Source of the DNA: Oceanibacterium hippocampi
GTDB taxonomy: Bacteria > Pseudomonadota > Alphaproteobacteria > Sneathiellales > Sneathiellaceae
Direction of reading: 5' to 3'
Length of the DNA: 64,000 nt
Assembly (NCBI RefSeq): GCF_900172325.1
Contig: NZ_FWFR01000004.1
Location: 186,001 to 250,000 of the forward strand
Below, piece after piece: positions 16,476-24,855 of this stretch. Position 1 is the stretch's first letter, and each line of letters opens with the position of its first letter. Under the pieces are notes generated by a model that was not told the DNA's origin, did no database searches, and saw nothing but the letters and a program-made list of their open reading frames with translations. The position numbers were made by a program, and so were the translations under genes.

Positions 16476-17843
16476 TCAGATGATCTCGAAATAGCGCTGC
16501 AGTTCCCAGTCGGTGATGGCGCGCCGGAACTCCCGTTCCTCCCATTCCCGGGATCCCGCGAAATGTTCCACGAAGGCGTCCGAGAACAGCCCGCGCGCCG
16601 CCTTCGATTTCCGGAGCCGGCCGGCCGCCTCGAAAAGGGTCGCCGGGAAGCGGCGCCTCACCGGGTAGGTCCGGTCGTAGGCATTGCCGGTGATCGGCGC
16701 GTCGGGCTCGATCTCGTTCTCGATGCCCCAGAGGCCGGAACCGAGGGCGGCGGCGAGCGCGATATAGGGATTGATGTCGGCGGCGGCGACCCGGTATTCG
16801 ACCCGCTGCGACTTCGGCCCGCCCGGAATCGCCCGAAGCGCGGTGGTCCGGTTCTCGATCCCCCAGTTCGCCGAAGTCGGCGCCCAGAAGCCGGGGATGA
16901 GCCTGGAATAGGAATTCACCGTGCTTGCGATCATGGCGAGGATCTCGGGCATGAGAACGAGCTGGCCACCGATGAAATGCCGCATCGTGCGGCTGATGTT
17001 GTGCTCGGCGGACGGGTCGTGGAAGGCCGACGTGCCGTCCCTGTTGCCGAGCGAGAGATGGATGTGCCCGCTCTGCCCCGGCCAGTCAGGCGACCATTTC
17101 GCCATGAAGGTCGCCATCCAGTCGCGGCGCTGCGCAAGGATCTTGGTATAGGTCTTGAACAGGGCCGCCCGGTCGGCGGCCTCGACGATCTCGTCGACGG
17201 CGATCGCCGCCTCGAGCACGCCCGGGCCGGTTTCGGTATGCAGGCCCTCGATGTCCATCCGCATCTCGCGGCACATCGACAGCAGGTCCTCGTAGAAATC
17301 GGCATGCACCGAATTCCGCAGCATCGAGTAGCCGAAGAAGCCGGGCGTGATCGTGCGCAGGTCCTGGTAGTTCTTGTCGCGCACCGAGTGCGGCGATTCC
17401 TCGAACAGGAAGAATTCGAACTCGCAGGCCGCCTTGACCGAGAAGCCCATCGCGGCGGCCTTGTCGACGACCCGGCGCAGAACGCCGCGCGGGCAGATCT
17501 CCTCGGCGCGACCGGTGAACTCGGCGAGAAAGAGCAGCATGCCGTTCTCGAAGGGGATCTCGCGGCATGTCCCCGGCAGGATCCGGGCCATCGCGTCCGG
17601 ATAGCCGGTATGCCAGCCGGTATAGGTAACGTTGTCGTAAAGCTGGTCGTTCGAATCCCAGCCGAGCACGACGTCGCAGAAGCCGAAGCCGCCGTCGAGC
17701 GCACTCAGGAACTTGTCGCGGCTCATGTATTTGCCGCGCATCACGCCGTCGGCGTCGAAAAGCCCGACCTTGACGTTCTGGAGGCCGCGCTGTTCGACGA
17801 TCTTGCGCGCATCGGCGGCGGTCTTGACCTGGTCCGGAGTCAT
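16476..17843 (-). CDS. Glutamine synthetase-like protein (gamma-glutamyl-amide ligase type)
   Basis: 455 residues. GS landmarks include KAACEFEFFLFEE, TETGPGVLEAAI, the GQSGHIHLSLGNRDG histidine/ATP segment and the ENRTTALRAIPGG region followed by RVEYRVAAADINPYIALAAAL. The N-terminal part is closer to PuuA/GlnT/FluG-type ligases than to GlnA; these glutamylate amines or amino acids instead of ammonia. The ATG at 17843 is preceded by AAGGGG; longer forms would reach into the terminator region. It is the last gene of a minus-strand set encoding amidase, SDR and a TRAP transporter, so it may act on the nitrogen compound that system imports. Confidence 0.85.
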   Translation of the reverse strand: MTPDQVKTAADARKIVEQRGLQNVKVGLFDADGVMRGKYMSRDKFLSALDGGFGFCDVVLGWDSNDQLYDNVTYTGWHTGYPDAMARILPGTCREIPFENGMLLFLAEFTGRAEEICPRGVLRRVVDKAAAMGFSVKAACEFEFFLFEESPHSVRDKNYQDLRTITPGFFGYSMLRNSVHADFYEDLLSMCREMRMDIEGLHTETGPGVLEAAIAVDEIVEAADRAALFKTYTKILAQRRDWMATFMAKWSPDWPGQSGHIHLSLGNRDGTSAFHDPSAEHNISRTMRHFIGGQLVLMPEILAMIASTVNSYSRLIPGFWAPTSANWGIENRTTALRAIPGGPKSQRVEYRVAAADINPYIALAAALGSGLWGIENEIEPDAPITGNAYDRTYPVRRRFPATLFEAAGRLRKSKAARGLFSDAFVEHFAGSREWEEREFRRAITDWELQRYFEII

Positions 17844-17900
17844 CCGGTTTCCCCTTGAACTGATTGATATTCCGATGGCGATACGCGCGCTCGGGACTGG

Positions 17901-17927
17901 GCCGGCGGGGGCCATGCCCCCGCCGGC
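17901..17927 (-). terminator. Strong GC hairpin between TRAP binding-protein and GS-like genes
   Basis: A perfect 12-bp stem (GCCGGCGGGGGC / GCCCCCGCCGGC) with a 3-nt loop, 17 bases after the stop of the TRAP binding protein. There is no T-run, so partial termination or protection of the upstream mRNA is likely. Confidence 0.55.
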
Positions 17928-17943
17928 ATCGGACTGTTGCGGG

Positions 17944-18996
17944 TCAGCTGTAACGGTAAGGCGGGCCCGCCTTCTTCATGACCGCGTTGTATTCCTTCAG
18001 GATCTTGACGACCTTGGCGCTCCGCGGGCTCTGGGCGGCGATCTCGTCCCAGAATTTCAGCGCCTCGTCCTCGACCGTCTTCCATTCCTCTTCCGGGATC
18101 GAGGTGAGCTCGAGCTTGGTGCCCTGGGTCCGGAGATGCGCCTCGCCGCCCCAGTACCAGTGCTGGCGGTAATAGTGCGAGCTGTCCATGCAGAGCCTGA
18201 AGAGTTCCTTGAGGTGGTCGGGCAGTTCGTTCCAGCGTTCCGAGTTGGCGAAATAGGAGCCGCACCAGGCACCCGAGATATTGTTGGTGAGGAAATAGTT
18301 GGTCACATCCGCCCAGCCGACCGTGTAATCCTCGGTGATACCCGACCAGGCGATGCCGTCAAGCTCGCCGGTCTGCACCGCCACCTCGATGTCCTCCCAC
18401 GGCAGCGTCACCGGCACGACGCCGAAGCGGCTCAGGAACTTGCCGGCGGTCGGGAAGGTGAAGACCCGCTTGCCCTTCAAATCCTCCAGGCTGCGGATCG
18501 GTTCGACGGTGTTGAAGTGGCAGGGATCCCAGGCGCCGGCGCTCAGCCAGGTCACGTTCTCGACCTCGCCATAGGCTTCTTCCCAGATCTCCTTCAGGCC
18601 GTACTGGTTGAACAGCACCGGCACGTCCAGCGAGTACCGGGTGCCGAACGGGAAATAACCGCCGAAGACCGAGACGTCGACCGGCGCGGCGATCGAATCG
18701 TCGTCGCTCTGCACCGCGTCGATGGTGCCGCGCTGCATGGCGCGGAAGAGCTCACCGGTCGGCACCAGCTGGTCAGCGTAATAGAGTTCGATCACCATCT
18801 GCCCGTTCGCCACCTTATTGAAGGCGTCGATCGAGGGCTTGATCACGTGCTCGGCCAGCGCCGCGCCGGCATAGGTCTGCAGCCGCCATTTGATCTGCGA
18901 CTGTGCCTTCACATAGGGCGCCGGGAACGCCGCCGCGGTCGCCGCGCCGGCCGTCACCAGGCCCGCCGTCTTCAGAAAATCGCGTCTCTTGGTCAT
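17944..18996 (-). CDS. TRAP transporter substrate-binding protein (DctP family)
   Basis: 350 residues with a twin-arginine style export signal (MTKRRDFLKTAGLVTAGAATAAAFPAPYVKA). The mature part has IKWRLQTYAGAALAEHVIKPSIDAFNKVANGQMVIELYYADQL and a LKGKRVFTFPTAGKFLSRFG loop, typical of DctP/TAXI-like periplasmic binders of organic acids. An arginine-rich ligand site is expected in the family but cannot be assigned to a ligand here. It is transcribed after the two TRAP permease genes. Confidence 0.9.
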   Translation of the reverse strand: MTKRRDFLKTAGLVTAGAATAAAFPAPYVKAQSQIKWRLQTYAGAALAEHVIKPSIDAFNKVANGQMVIELYYADQLVPTGELFRAMQRGTIDAVQSDDDSIAAPVDVSVFGGYFPFGTRYSLDVPVLFNQYGLKEIWEEAYGEVENVTWLSAGAWDPCHFNTVEPIRSLEDLKGKRVFTFPTAGKFLSRFGVVPVTLPWEDIEVAVQTGELDGIAWSGITEDYTVGWADVTNYFLTNNISGAWCGSYFANSERWNELPDHLKELFRLCMDSSHYYRQHWYWGGEAHLRTQGTKLELTSIPEEEWKTVEDEALKFWDEIAAQSPRSAKVVKILKEYNAVMKKAGPPYRYS

Positions 18997-19114
18997 GCTA
19001 CCTCTCCGTTTTCATGCGTTTATCCGGGTTCTCGTTACGCTCTTGCCTCCCGCTCGTGGGGTCGTGTTTCGGGGCCTCCACCCCGCCGGCCGGATACTCG
19101 AAGAAACCGCACCT

Positions 19115-20437
19115 TCAGCGGCCGTAGTGAAGGTTGGGCAACCACAGGGCAATCTCCGGGAAGGCGGTGACCAGGCCAAGCCCGAACACCATCACCAGGA
19201 CGAAGGGAATGATCGATCGATAGATGTCGCCGAGCGATATCTCGGGTGGCGCCATCGCCCGCATCAGGAACAGGTTGTAGCCGAACGGCGGTGTCATGTA
19301 GGCGATCTGGCAGGTGATCGTGTAGAGCACGCCGTACCAGACCAGGTCGAAGCCGAGCGCGCCGACCAGCGGCACATAGAGCGGCGCGACGATCACCAGC
19401 ATCGCGGTATCGTCGAGGAACATGCCCATCAGGATGTAGGAAAGCTGCATCATGATGAGGATTTCCCACGGCCCGAGTCCGAGCCGGCCGACGAAGAAAT
19501 TCTCGATCGCCCGGACCGCGCCGAGACCGTCGAAGACGGCGCCGAAGGCAAGCGCCGCGAGAATGATCCACATGAACATGCAGGACACGCCGAGCGTCTT
19601 GCGGACCGTGTCGTGGATGACCCTGCGCGTCAGGCGCCGCCGCAGGAGGGCGGCGAGGGTCGCCGATACGGCGCCGACGGCCGAGCTCTCGACCAGGCTG
19701 GTGATGCCCATCAGGAACAGCCCGGTCATGAAGAAGAAGATCAGCAGGGGCAGGATGCCGGCTTGCAGGAGGCGGAACTTGACCGCCCAGCTCACCTGGC
19801 GCTCTTCCTTGGCGAGCGGCGGGCCGAGCTTGGGCTGTAGCCGGCAGCGGACGACGATATAGAGGATGAACAACGCGGCCATCATCAGTCCGGGAAAGAC
19901 CCCGGCGAGCCAGAGCTGGCCGATCGGCTGGCGGGCGATCATGCCGTAGAGCACGAGGACGACGCTCGGCGGCACGAGGATGCCGAGCGAACTGCCGGCC
20001 TGGATGACGCCGGTCACCATGATCTTGTCGTAGCCGCGGCGCAGCAGTTCCGGCAAGGCGATGGTCGCCCCGATCGCCATGCCGGCGACGCTCAGCCCGT
20101 TCATCGCCGAAATCGCGACCATCAGGCCGATGGTGCCGATCGCGAGCCCGCCATGCAGCGATCCCATCCAGACATGGAACATCCGGTAAAGATCGTCGGC
20201 GATCCCCGATTCCGACAGCATGTAGCCCATGTAGATGAACAGCGGCAGGGTCAGAAGCGGATACCATTTCATCAGCTTCATCGAGGCCGAGAAGGCCATC
20301 TCGGCGCCGCCGTCGCCCCACAGGAAGAGGGCGAAGATGACCGCCACGAAGCCGATGGCGCCGAACACGCGCTGCCCGGTCAGCAGCATCAGCATCATTG
20401 TCGAGAACATCAGGATCGCGATGAGTTCGTAGCTCAT
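19115..20437 (-). CDS. TRAP transporter large permease (DctM/DctQM large subunit)
   Basis: 440 residues with about twelve helices. It contains YPLLTLPLFIYMGYMLSESG and GIVLPPS-like repeats (GILVPPSVVLVLYG), plus a C-terminal TPPFGYNLFLMRAM, all typical of DctM. It drives sodium- or proton-coupled uptake of the binding-protein cargo. The start overlaps the small-permease stop by four bases, and the SBP gene follows after 118 bp. Confidence 0.92.
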   Translation of the reverse strand: MSYELIAILMFSTMMLMLLTGQRVFGAIGFVAVIFALFLWGDGGAEMAFSASMKLMKWYPLLTLPLFIYMGYMLSESGIADDLYRMFHVWMGSLHGGLAIGTIGLMVAISAMNGLSVAGMAIGATIALPELLRRGYDKIMVTGVIQAGSSLGILVPPSVVLVLYGMIARQPIGQLWLAGVFPGLMMAALFILYIVVRCRLQPKLGPPLAKEERQVSWAVKFRLLQAGILPLLIFFFMTGLFLMGITSLVESSAVGAVSATLAALLRRRLTRRVIHDTVRKTLGVSCMFMWIILAALAFGAVFDGLGAVRAIENFFVGRLGLGPWEILIMMQLSYILMGMFLDDTAMLVIVAPLYVPLVGALGFDLVWYGVLYTITCQIAYMTPPFGYNLFLMRAMAPPEISLGDIYRSIIPFVLVMVFGLGLVTAFPEIALWLPNLHYGR

Positions 20438-20943
20438 TCGATCGGTTTCCCGAGCGCTTCGGCGAGGTTGCGGAAAAAGGTCGCGAGCACCTGCAGCAGC
20501 ATCAGCATGATCCCGATGCACATGACGATCTTGATCGGCGCCATCTTCGGCGCCCACGCCGAATAGCTCTCCTCACCATACTGAAGCGCGTACTGGGTGC
20601 TGGAGATCCCGCCGAACAGCAGCAGCCCGATGTAGAAGATCAGGAACAGGATCGTGACCGCGTCGACCGTCGCCTGGGTGCGTTTCGACCAGCGGCCGTA
20701 AAGCAAATCCATTCGGACGTGGGAATCGGTCTGCATCGAGTAGCCGCCGCCGAGCAGGTAGTAGGCGGCCATCCCGAATTGCGCCATCTCGAGGGTCCAG
20801 AGCGACGGATCGAAGAAGGTCTTCGAGATCGTCGAGTAGAACAGCACGCCGATCAGCAGGAAGATCAGGTACATGGCGAAATGGCCGACCACCCGGTTCA
20901 CGGCGTCGACATATTTCACGAACACTCGGATCGGCTTCGGCAT
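20434..20943 (-). CDS. TRAP transporter small permease (DctQ-type)
   Basis: 169 residues with four membrane helices; SLWTLEMAQFGMAAYYLLGGGYSM and HVRMDLLYGRWSKRTQATVD match the DctQ signature. The start at 20943 is chosen as the first ATG giving a family-like N-terminus (MPKPIRVFVKYVDAVNRVVGHFAMYL). Coupled by ATGA to the large permease. Confidence 0.9.
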   Translation of the reverse strand: MPKPIRVFVKYVDAVNRVVGHFAMYLIFLLIGVLFYSTISKTFFDPSLWTLEMAQFGMAAYYLLGGGYSMQTDSHVRMDLLYGRWSKRTQATVDAVTILFLIFYIGLLLFGGISSTQYALQYGEESYSAWAPKMAPIKIVMCIGIMLMLLQVLATFFRNLAEALGKPIE

Positions 20944-21108
20944 CTGTCCTGATCGGCCCGGTCTGGCGTCCCGCTCGCGATGGCGTGGCAGAGGCGGATC
21001 GCCACCGACGGCGCATCCTCGATGGCCGTTTGCGGGAGCACCTGCCGCAGTCGCAAAGGCTCGCATGGGACGACCGGGCTGGCAATCTGCTTTTCGGAGG
21101 CGCCCGCG

Positions 21109-21918
21109 TCAGAGCCTGTCGTCGCCGGGTCGCCTGCCGTCGCGCGGCGGGAAAGGCCGGTAATGCGAGGCGCTCCAGCCACCGTCGACGGCGAGGATCT
21201 GGCCCGAGATATAGGCCGCGTCGTCGGAGACGAGGAAGGCGATGGCCCGCGCGACATCGTCCGGCGTCCCGGCCCGTCCGGCCGGCGTGGCCCGCACCAT
21301 CTGGTCGCGGAACCATTCGCTCCGTTCCAGATGCTCGGCCGTCATCGCCGTGGTGATGATGCCGGGTGCGACGGCGTTCACGGTGATCCCGTGGATACCG
21401 CAATCGGAGGCCATTTGCCGGGTGAGGCCGATCACGGCGGCCTTAGAGGTCGAATAGGCGGCGGTACCCGGAAAGCCGCGAAGCCCGAAGATCGAGGCGG
21501 TGTTGACGATGCGCCCGCCGGTCGCCTTCATCGCCCGCACCGCTTCGCGGGACAGCCGGAACAGGCTGCGCAGATTGACGTCGAGGAAATGGTCCCATTC
21601 CTCGTCGCTGGTGGATTCCGCCGTGTGGGCGCCGCCGATTCCGGCGTTGTTGACCAGGATGTCGAAGCCGGAAAAGGTCTGGCGCGCCGTCTTGACGATA
21701 TCCGCTGGCGCGTCGTCGTCGGTCACGTCGCGGACCAGTGTCTCGACCGCGAGACCGCCCGCCCGGGCTTCCTCGCCAAGGCCGGCGAGGTCGTCGACAT
21801 TGCGATCGACGGCGAGCACTCGCGCGCCGTCGCCGGCCAGCCGAAGCACCGTCGCGCGGCCGATCCCGGCGCCGCCGCCGGTGACCACCGCGACCTTTCC
21901 ATCCAGGCGGCCGCTCAC
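21109..21918 (-). CDS. SDR-family NAD(P)-dependent oxidoreductase
   Basis: 269 residues. The cofactor motif TGGGAGIGRATV, NNAG (LVNNAGIGG), and the catalytic Ser-Tyr-Lys in NTASIFGLRGFPGTAAYSTSKAA are all present, with the C-terminal GQILAVDGGWS typical of classical SDRs. The GTG start lies 10 bp after the amidase stop. It probably oxidises or reduces a hydroxy/keto intermediate of the compound handled by the amidase and TRAP system; the exact substrate is unknown. Confidence 0.88.
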   Translation of the reverse strand: MSGRLDGKVAVVTGGGAGIGRATVLRLAGDGARVLAVDRNVDDLAGLGEEARAGGLAVETLVRDVTDDDAPADIVKTARQTFSGFDILVNNAGIGGAHTAESTSDEEWDHFLDVNLRSLFRLSREAVRAMKATGGRIVNTASIFGLRGFPGTAAYSTSKAAVIGLTRQMASDCGIHGITVNAVAPGIITTAMTAEHLERSEWFRDQMVRATPAGRAGTPDDVARAIAFLVSDDAAYISGQILAVDGGWSASHYRPFPPRDGRRPGDDRL

Positions 21919-21928
21919 CGCCCGGCCC

Positions 21929-23383
21929 TCACGCGTAGCCCGGGGGCGGGACGAAGCCCCCGATCTCCGCCGCGAGAAGCCGACAGAATTCGATCGAGGT
22001 GCGGTCCTCGCCATGGGCCGCGACCGCCTGCAGGCCGACCGGCAGGCCGGCATCGGTAAGGCCGGCCGGGGAAACCGTCGACGGCAGATAGACGACGCCG
22101 GAATAACCGGCCCAGAAAAGCTGGTCGGTGGTCGGCTGCTCGCGGCCGTTGACGGTGATCGTCCGGTCGTGACGCTCGCCCGACTGGTCGTGCGGCCAGG
22201 CAGCCGAGGCCGCCGCCGGGCAGAGCAGGATGTCCCAGTCCTCGAAGAAGCGTGCCCAGGCGAGGCGCATGCCTTCGCGTTCGTTGTTGAGCCGTAGCCA
22301 GTCGCGATGGCGCATGATGCTGGCCCGTGCCATGCGCGCCAGGTAGCTGCCGTCGGACGGGTCCAGGCGTGCGGCGACGTCGCCCATCAGGGCGATCCGC
22401 TCATCCGTCATCCGGCCGGAGGTCGCGGCCCTGAGCATCAGTACGTAAAGTTCCATCGCCCGGCCGCTGTCGATCCCGGGGCGGGCGCGATCGCTGACCG
22501 TCGCGCCGGCACGGGCGAGCGCGTCGACGACCGCCTGCAGGCGGTCGCGATAGGGGCCGTCGATCTCGGCGACCGGGTCGTCGAGCATGACGGCGACGCG
22601 GAAATCGCGGAGCGCTTTATGGCGCGGCGCCGGCAGGTCGAGCTTCCAGGCGGCCGCCGCGATCGCGTCCGGCCCGGCCATGACGTCGAGGGCGAGCGAG
22701 AGGTCCTCGGCGCTTCTCGCCATTGGGCCGACCACGGATATATCGGCCGCCGCCAGCACGCCCGGGCGCGCCTGGCCACGCGGCGGCACGATGCCGTAGG
22801 TCGGCTTGTGCCCGAAGACGCCGCAATAATGGGCCGGGTTGCGGATCGAGGCGCCGATATCGCTGCCGGCTTCGAGCCCGGTCAGGCCGGCGGCCAGCGC
22901 CGCCGCCGAGCCACCGGACGAGCCGCCCGGCGTCAGCGCGTGGTTCCAGGGGTTGTTGGTGGTGCCGTAGACCGCGTTGAAGGATTGCCAGTCGGCCAGG
23001 TCGAGCGGCACGTTGGTCTTGCCGAAGACGATGGCGCCGGCCTTCTTCAGGCGTTCGACGACCGTCGAATCGGTGTCCCGGATGTTGTCCTTCAGTGCCG
23101 GATCGCCCCAGGTGGTGGGGCTGCCGGCCAGGTCGTAGGATTCCTTCACCGTCATCGGCAGGCCGTGCAGCGGTCCCCAGTCCTCGCCCCGGGCGAGCGC
23201 CGCGTCGGCCGCTTCGGCGCGTGCGCGGGCGGCGGCCGGATCGCTCCAGATGACCGCATTGAGCGCCGGGTTGTGGGTCTCGATACGGTTCAGGAAATGA
23301 TCCAGCAACTCGCGCGCGCCGATCTTCTTCGCCTTGATCCGGGCAACCAGTTCGTGGGCGGGGGCATAATGCAACTCGGTCAT
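21929..23383 (-). CDS. Amidase (amidase signature family)
   Basis: 484 residues. The amidase-signature core is intact: catalytic Lys in PMTVKESYDLAG, the Ser-rich loop TPGGSSGGSAAALAAG containing the cis-Ser and nucleophile, then GSDIGASIRNPAHYCGVFGHKPT. It hydrolyses a C-N amide bond. The start at 23383 (MTELHYAPAHELVARIKAKK) is family-like; upstream ATGs would cover the regulatory palindrome side of the intergenic region. It is the first gene of the minus-strand amidase-SDR-TRAP-GS unit. Confidence 0.9.
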   Translation of the reverse strand: MTELHYAPAHELVARIKAKKIGARELLDHFLNRIETHNPALNAVIWSDPAAARARAEAADAALARGEDWGPLHGLPMTVKESYDLAGSPTTWGDPALKDNIRDTDSTVVERLKKAGAIVFGKTNVPLDLADWQSFNAVYGTTNNPWNHALTPGGSSGGSAAALAAGLTGLEAGSDIGASIRNPAHYCGVFGHKPTYGIVPPRGQARPGVLAAADISVVGPMARSAEDLSLALDVMAGPDAIAAAAWKLDLPAPRHKALRDFRVAVMLDDPVAEIDGPYRDRLQAVVDALARAGATVSDRARPGIDSGRAMELYVLMLRAATSGRMTDERIALMGDVAARLDPSDGSYLARMARASIMRHRDWLRLNNEREGMRLAWARFFEDWDILLCPAAASAAWPHDQSGERHDRTITVNGREQPTTDQLFWAGYSGVVYLPSTVSPAGLTDAGLPVGLQAVAAHGEDRTSIEFCRLLAAEIGGFVPPPGYA

Positions 23384-23547
23384 GATCGGATTCCGTCCCT
23401 GGCTCGGCGTCCGCTCCGGCATCGTCGCGGGCGGCGTCCGCGAATGGCGCATCATGTCAGCGCCGGCACGGCGCGCGCAACATCTCTCGCCGGTCCGGCA
23501 ACGTTCGATTGGCGTCCCGTTCGCGGCTCGCGGAACTCTGGCCGAGA

Positions 23548-23569
23548 TTGACGTTTACGTTAACGTCAA
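23548..23569. promoter_or_regulatory. LiuR-like (MerR-family) operator between amidase and diiron genes
   Basis: A 22-bp inverted repeat whose arms read TTGACGTTTAC and, on the opposite strand, TTGACGTTAAC; 10 of 11 positions match. The core ACGTTTACGT/ACGTTAACGT is like operators described for LiuR-type MerR regulators of branched-chain and acyl-CoA catabolism. It lies between divergent operons, so it could control either or both. No MerR gene is present in the window. Confidence 0.5.
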
Positions 23570-23625
23570 GTACGCTTCGCGCCTGATACGGTACCCTGGG
23601 CTCTTGGCAAGGGGAGGTTGTCCCG

Positions 23626-24741
23626 ATGGCGGACCACATTACCAGCGATCAGGTTTACCAGACCGTCGACCGCGTCGATTTCCGCGCGATGATCGAGGTC
23701 GATCGCTACGGCGACCGCACCGATGCCTTCGACGGCATCATCTCCGCGACACACGATCATTTCTGGGATCCGCTCGACAACGCCTATATCGATTTCTCGA
23801 TGCCGTTCGACGTCAACAGTCAGCTCATCATGCCGGTCGAGCAGATCGTCGAGTTGAATTCGGCCGTCGCGGACCGGCTTGACGAGGGCCAGCAGATCCG
23901 GCTCGGCAACGAGATCATGCGCTGGAGCCTGTCCTCGATCCTGCACGGCGAACAGGGTGCGCTCTCGCTCAGCGCCAGCCTCTGCCATATCCTGAAGGAC
24001 CCGGGCGCGCAGGAATATGCCGGCAATCAGGCGCGCGAAGAGGCCCGACACGTTAGCGCCTTCAGCCGCTATATCGGCCTGCGCTGGAAGACGCCGCTGC
24101 CGGTCGGGGAATGCCTCGGCGACCTGCTCGAGGAACTCGTGCTCGCGCCCGAGGTCTACAAGAAGCTTGTCGGCATGCAGATGCTGGTCGAGGGGCTGGC
24201 CATGGGCGCCTTCGCCAACCTGCACCGCCATACCAGCGATCCGGTTCTGAAGCGGCTCGTCCAGCTGGTCATGACGGACGAGGCGTTTCATCACAAGTTC
24301 GGCAAGATCTGGGCCGACCGGACGATCGGCAAGCTGAGCGCCGACGAACATCGCCGGGTCGAGGAATGGGCCGCGCGCTGCTTCGAGATCCTGCTCTTCA
24401 ATCTCTCCAACATCCGGCAGCGCCACCATATCTACGAGGCGTTCGGGCTCGACTGGGAATGGGTCCGGGACGCCTGCCGGGAAGTCTACGGTGAAACCGA
24501 GCGGCGCAATTCGCTGACCCAGCAGACCAACATCTTTCGCGTGCTCATCAAGACCCTGCTGCAGGCCGGCATCATCACCGACCGGACCCGCCATGTCTAT
24601 GCCGCCTGGGTCGACATGGAGGAGCTGCAGGGCGAGGGCGACTTCATGGTCGGCGACGCGGTTGCCGCCGAGGGCATCGAAACGCTCCGCGAGATCAACG
24701 CCCGCCGGCGGGTGATCGGCCAGAAGCCGACCGCCGCCTGA
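23626..24741 (+). CDS. Ferritin-like diiron-carboxylate protein (R2/AurF-like), function unknown
   Basis: 371 residues, helical. A complete diiron ligand set is visible in order: E109 (HGEQG), E139-x-x-H142 (EEARH), E189 (MLVEGLAMG) and E219-x-x-H222 (DEAFHH). This is the E/ExxH/E/ExxH arrangement of ribonucleotide-reductase R2-like and ferritin-like oxygenases. It could be an N-oxygenase, fatty-acyl/aldehyde oxygenase or desaturase-like enzyme; I cannot assign the substrate. It is transcribed away from the amidase operon, 114 bp before a GMC oxidoreductase on the same strand, with a LiuR-like palindrome 57 bp upstream. Confidence 0.8.
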   Translation: MADHITSDQVYQTVDRVDFRAMIEVDRYGDRTDAFDGIISATHDHFWDPLDNAYIDFSMPFDVNSQLIMPVEQIVELNSAVADRLDEGQQIRLGNEIMRWSLSSILHGEQGALSLSASLCHILKDPGAQEYAGNQAREEARHVSAFSRYIGLRWKTPLPVGECLGDLLEELVLAPEVYKKLVGMQMLVEGLAMGAFANLHRHTSDPVLKRLVQLVMTDEAFHHKFGKIWADRTIGKLSADEHRRVEEWAARCFEILLFNLSNIRQRHHIYEAFGLDWEWVRDACREVYGETERRNSLTQQTNIFRVLIKTLLQAGIITDRTRHVYAAWVDMEELQGEGDFMVGDAVAAEGIETLREINARRRVIGQKPTAA

Positions 24742-24855
24742 CGGCAGCCTCCCCGCCGGTCCTCTGCCGCATGGCGTAACGCCGATTGAATTCCGCCCGA
24801 CGATGGAGAAGACTGACCGTCAACGGGATGGAAATCAGCGAGCGGCGAGGCAAAC

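Noticed and set aside
22307-23551. Long plus-strand open frame (about 414 codons) opposite the amidase gene
   Set aside because: It is antisense to a gene with intact amidase motifs; its translation is Arg/Gly/His-rich with no family features, a usual by-product of high-GC codon use.
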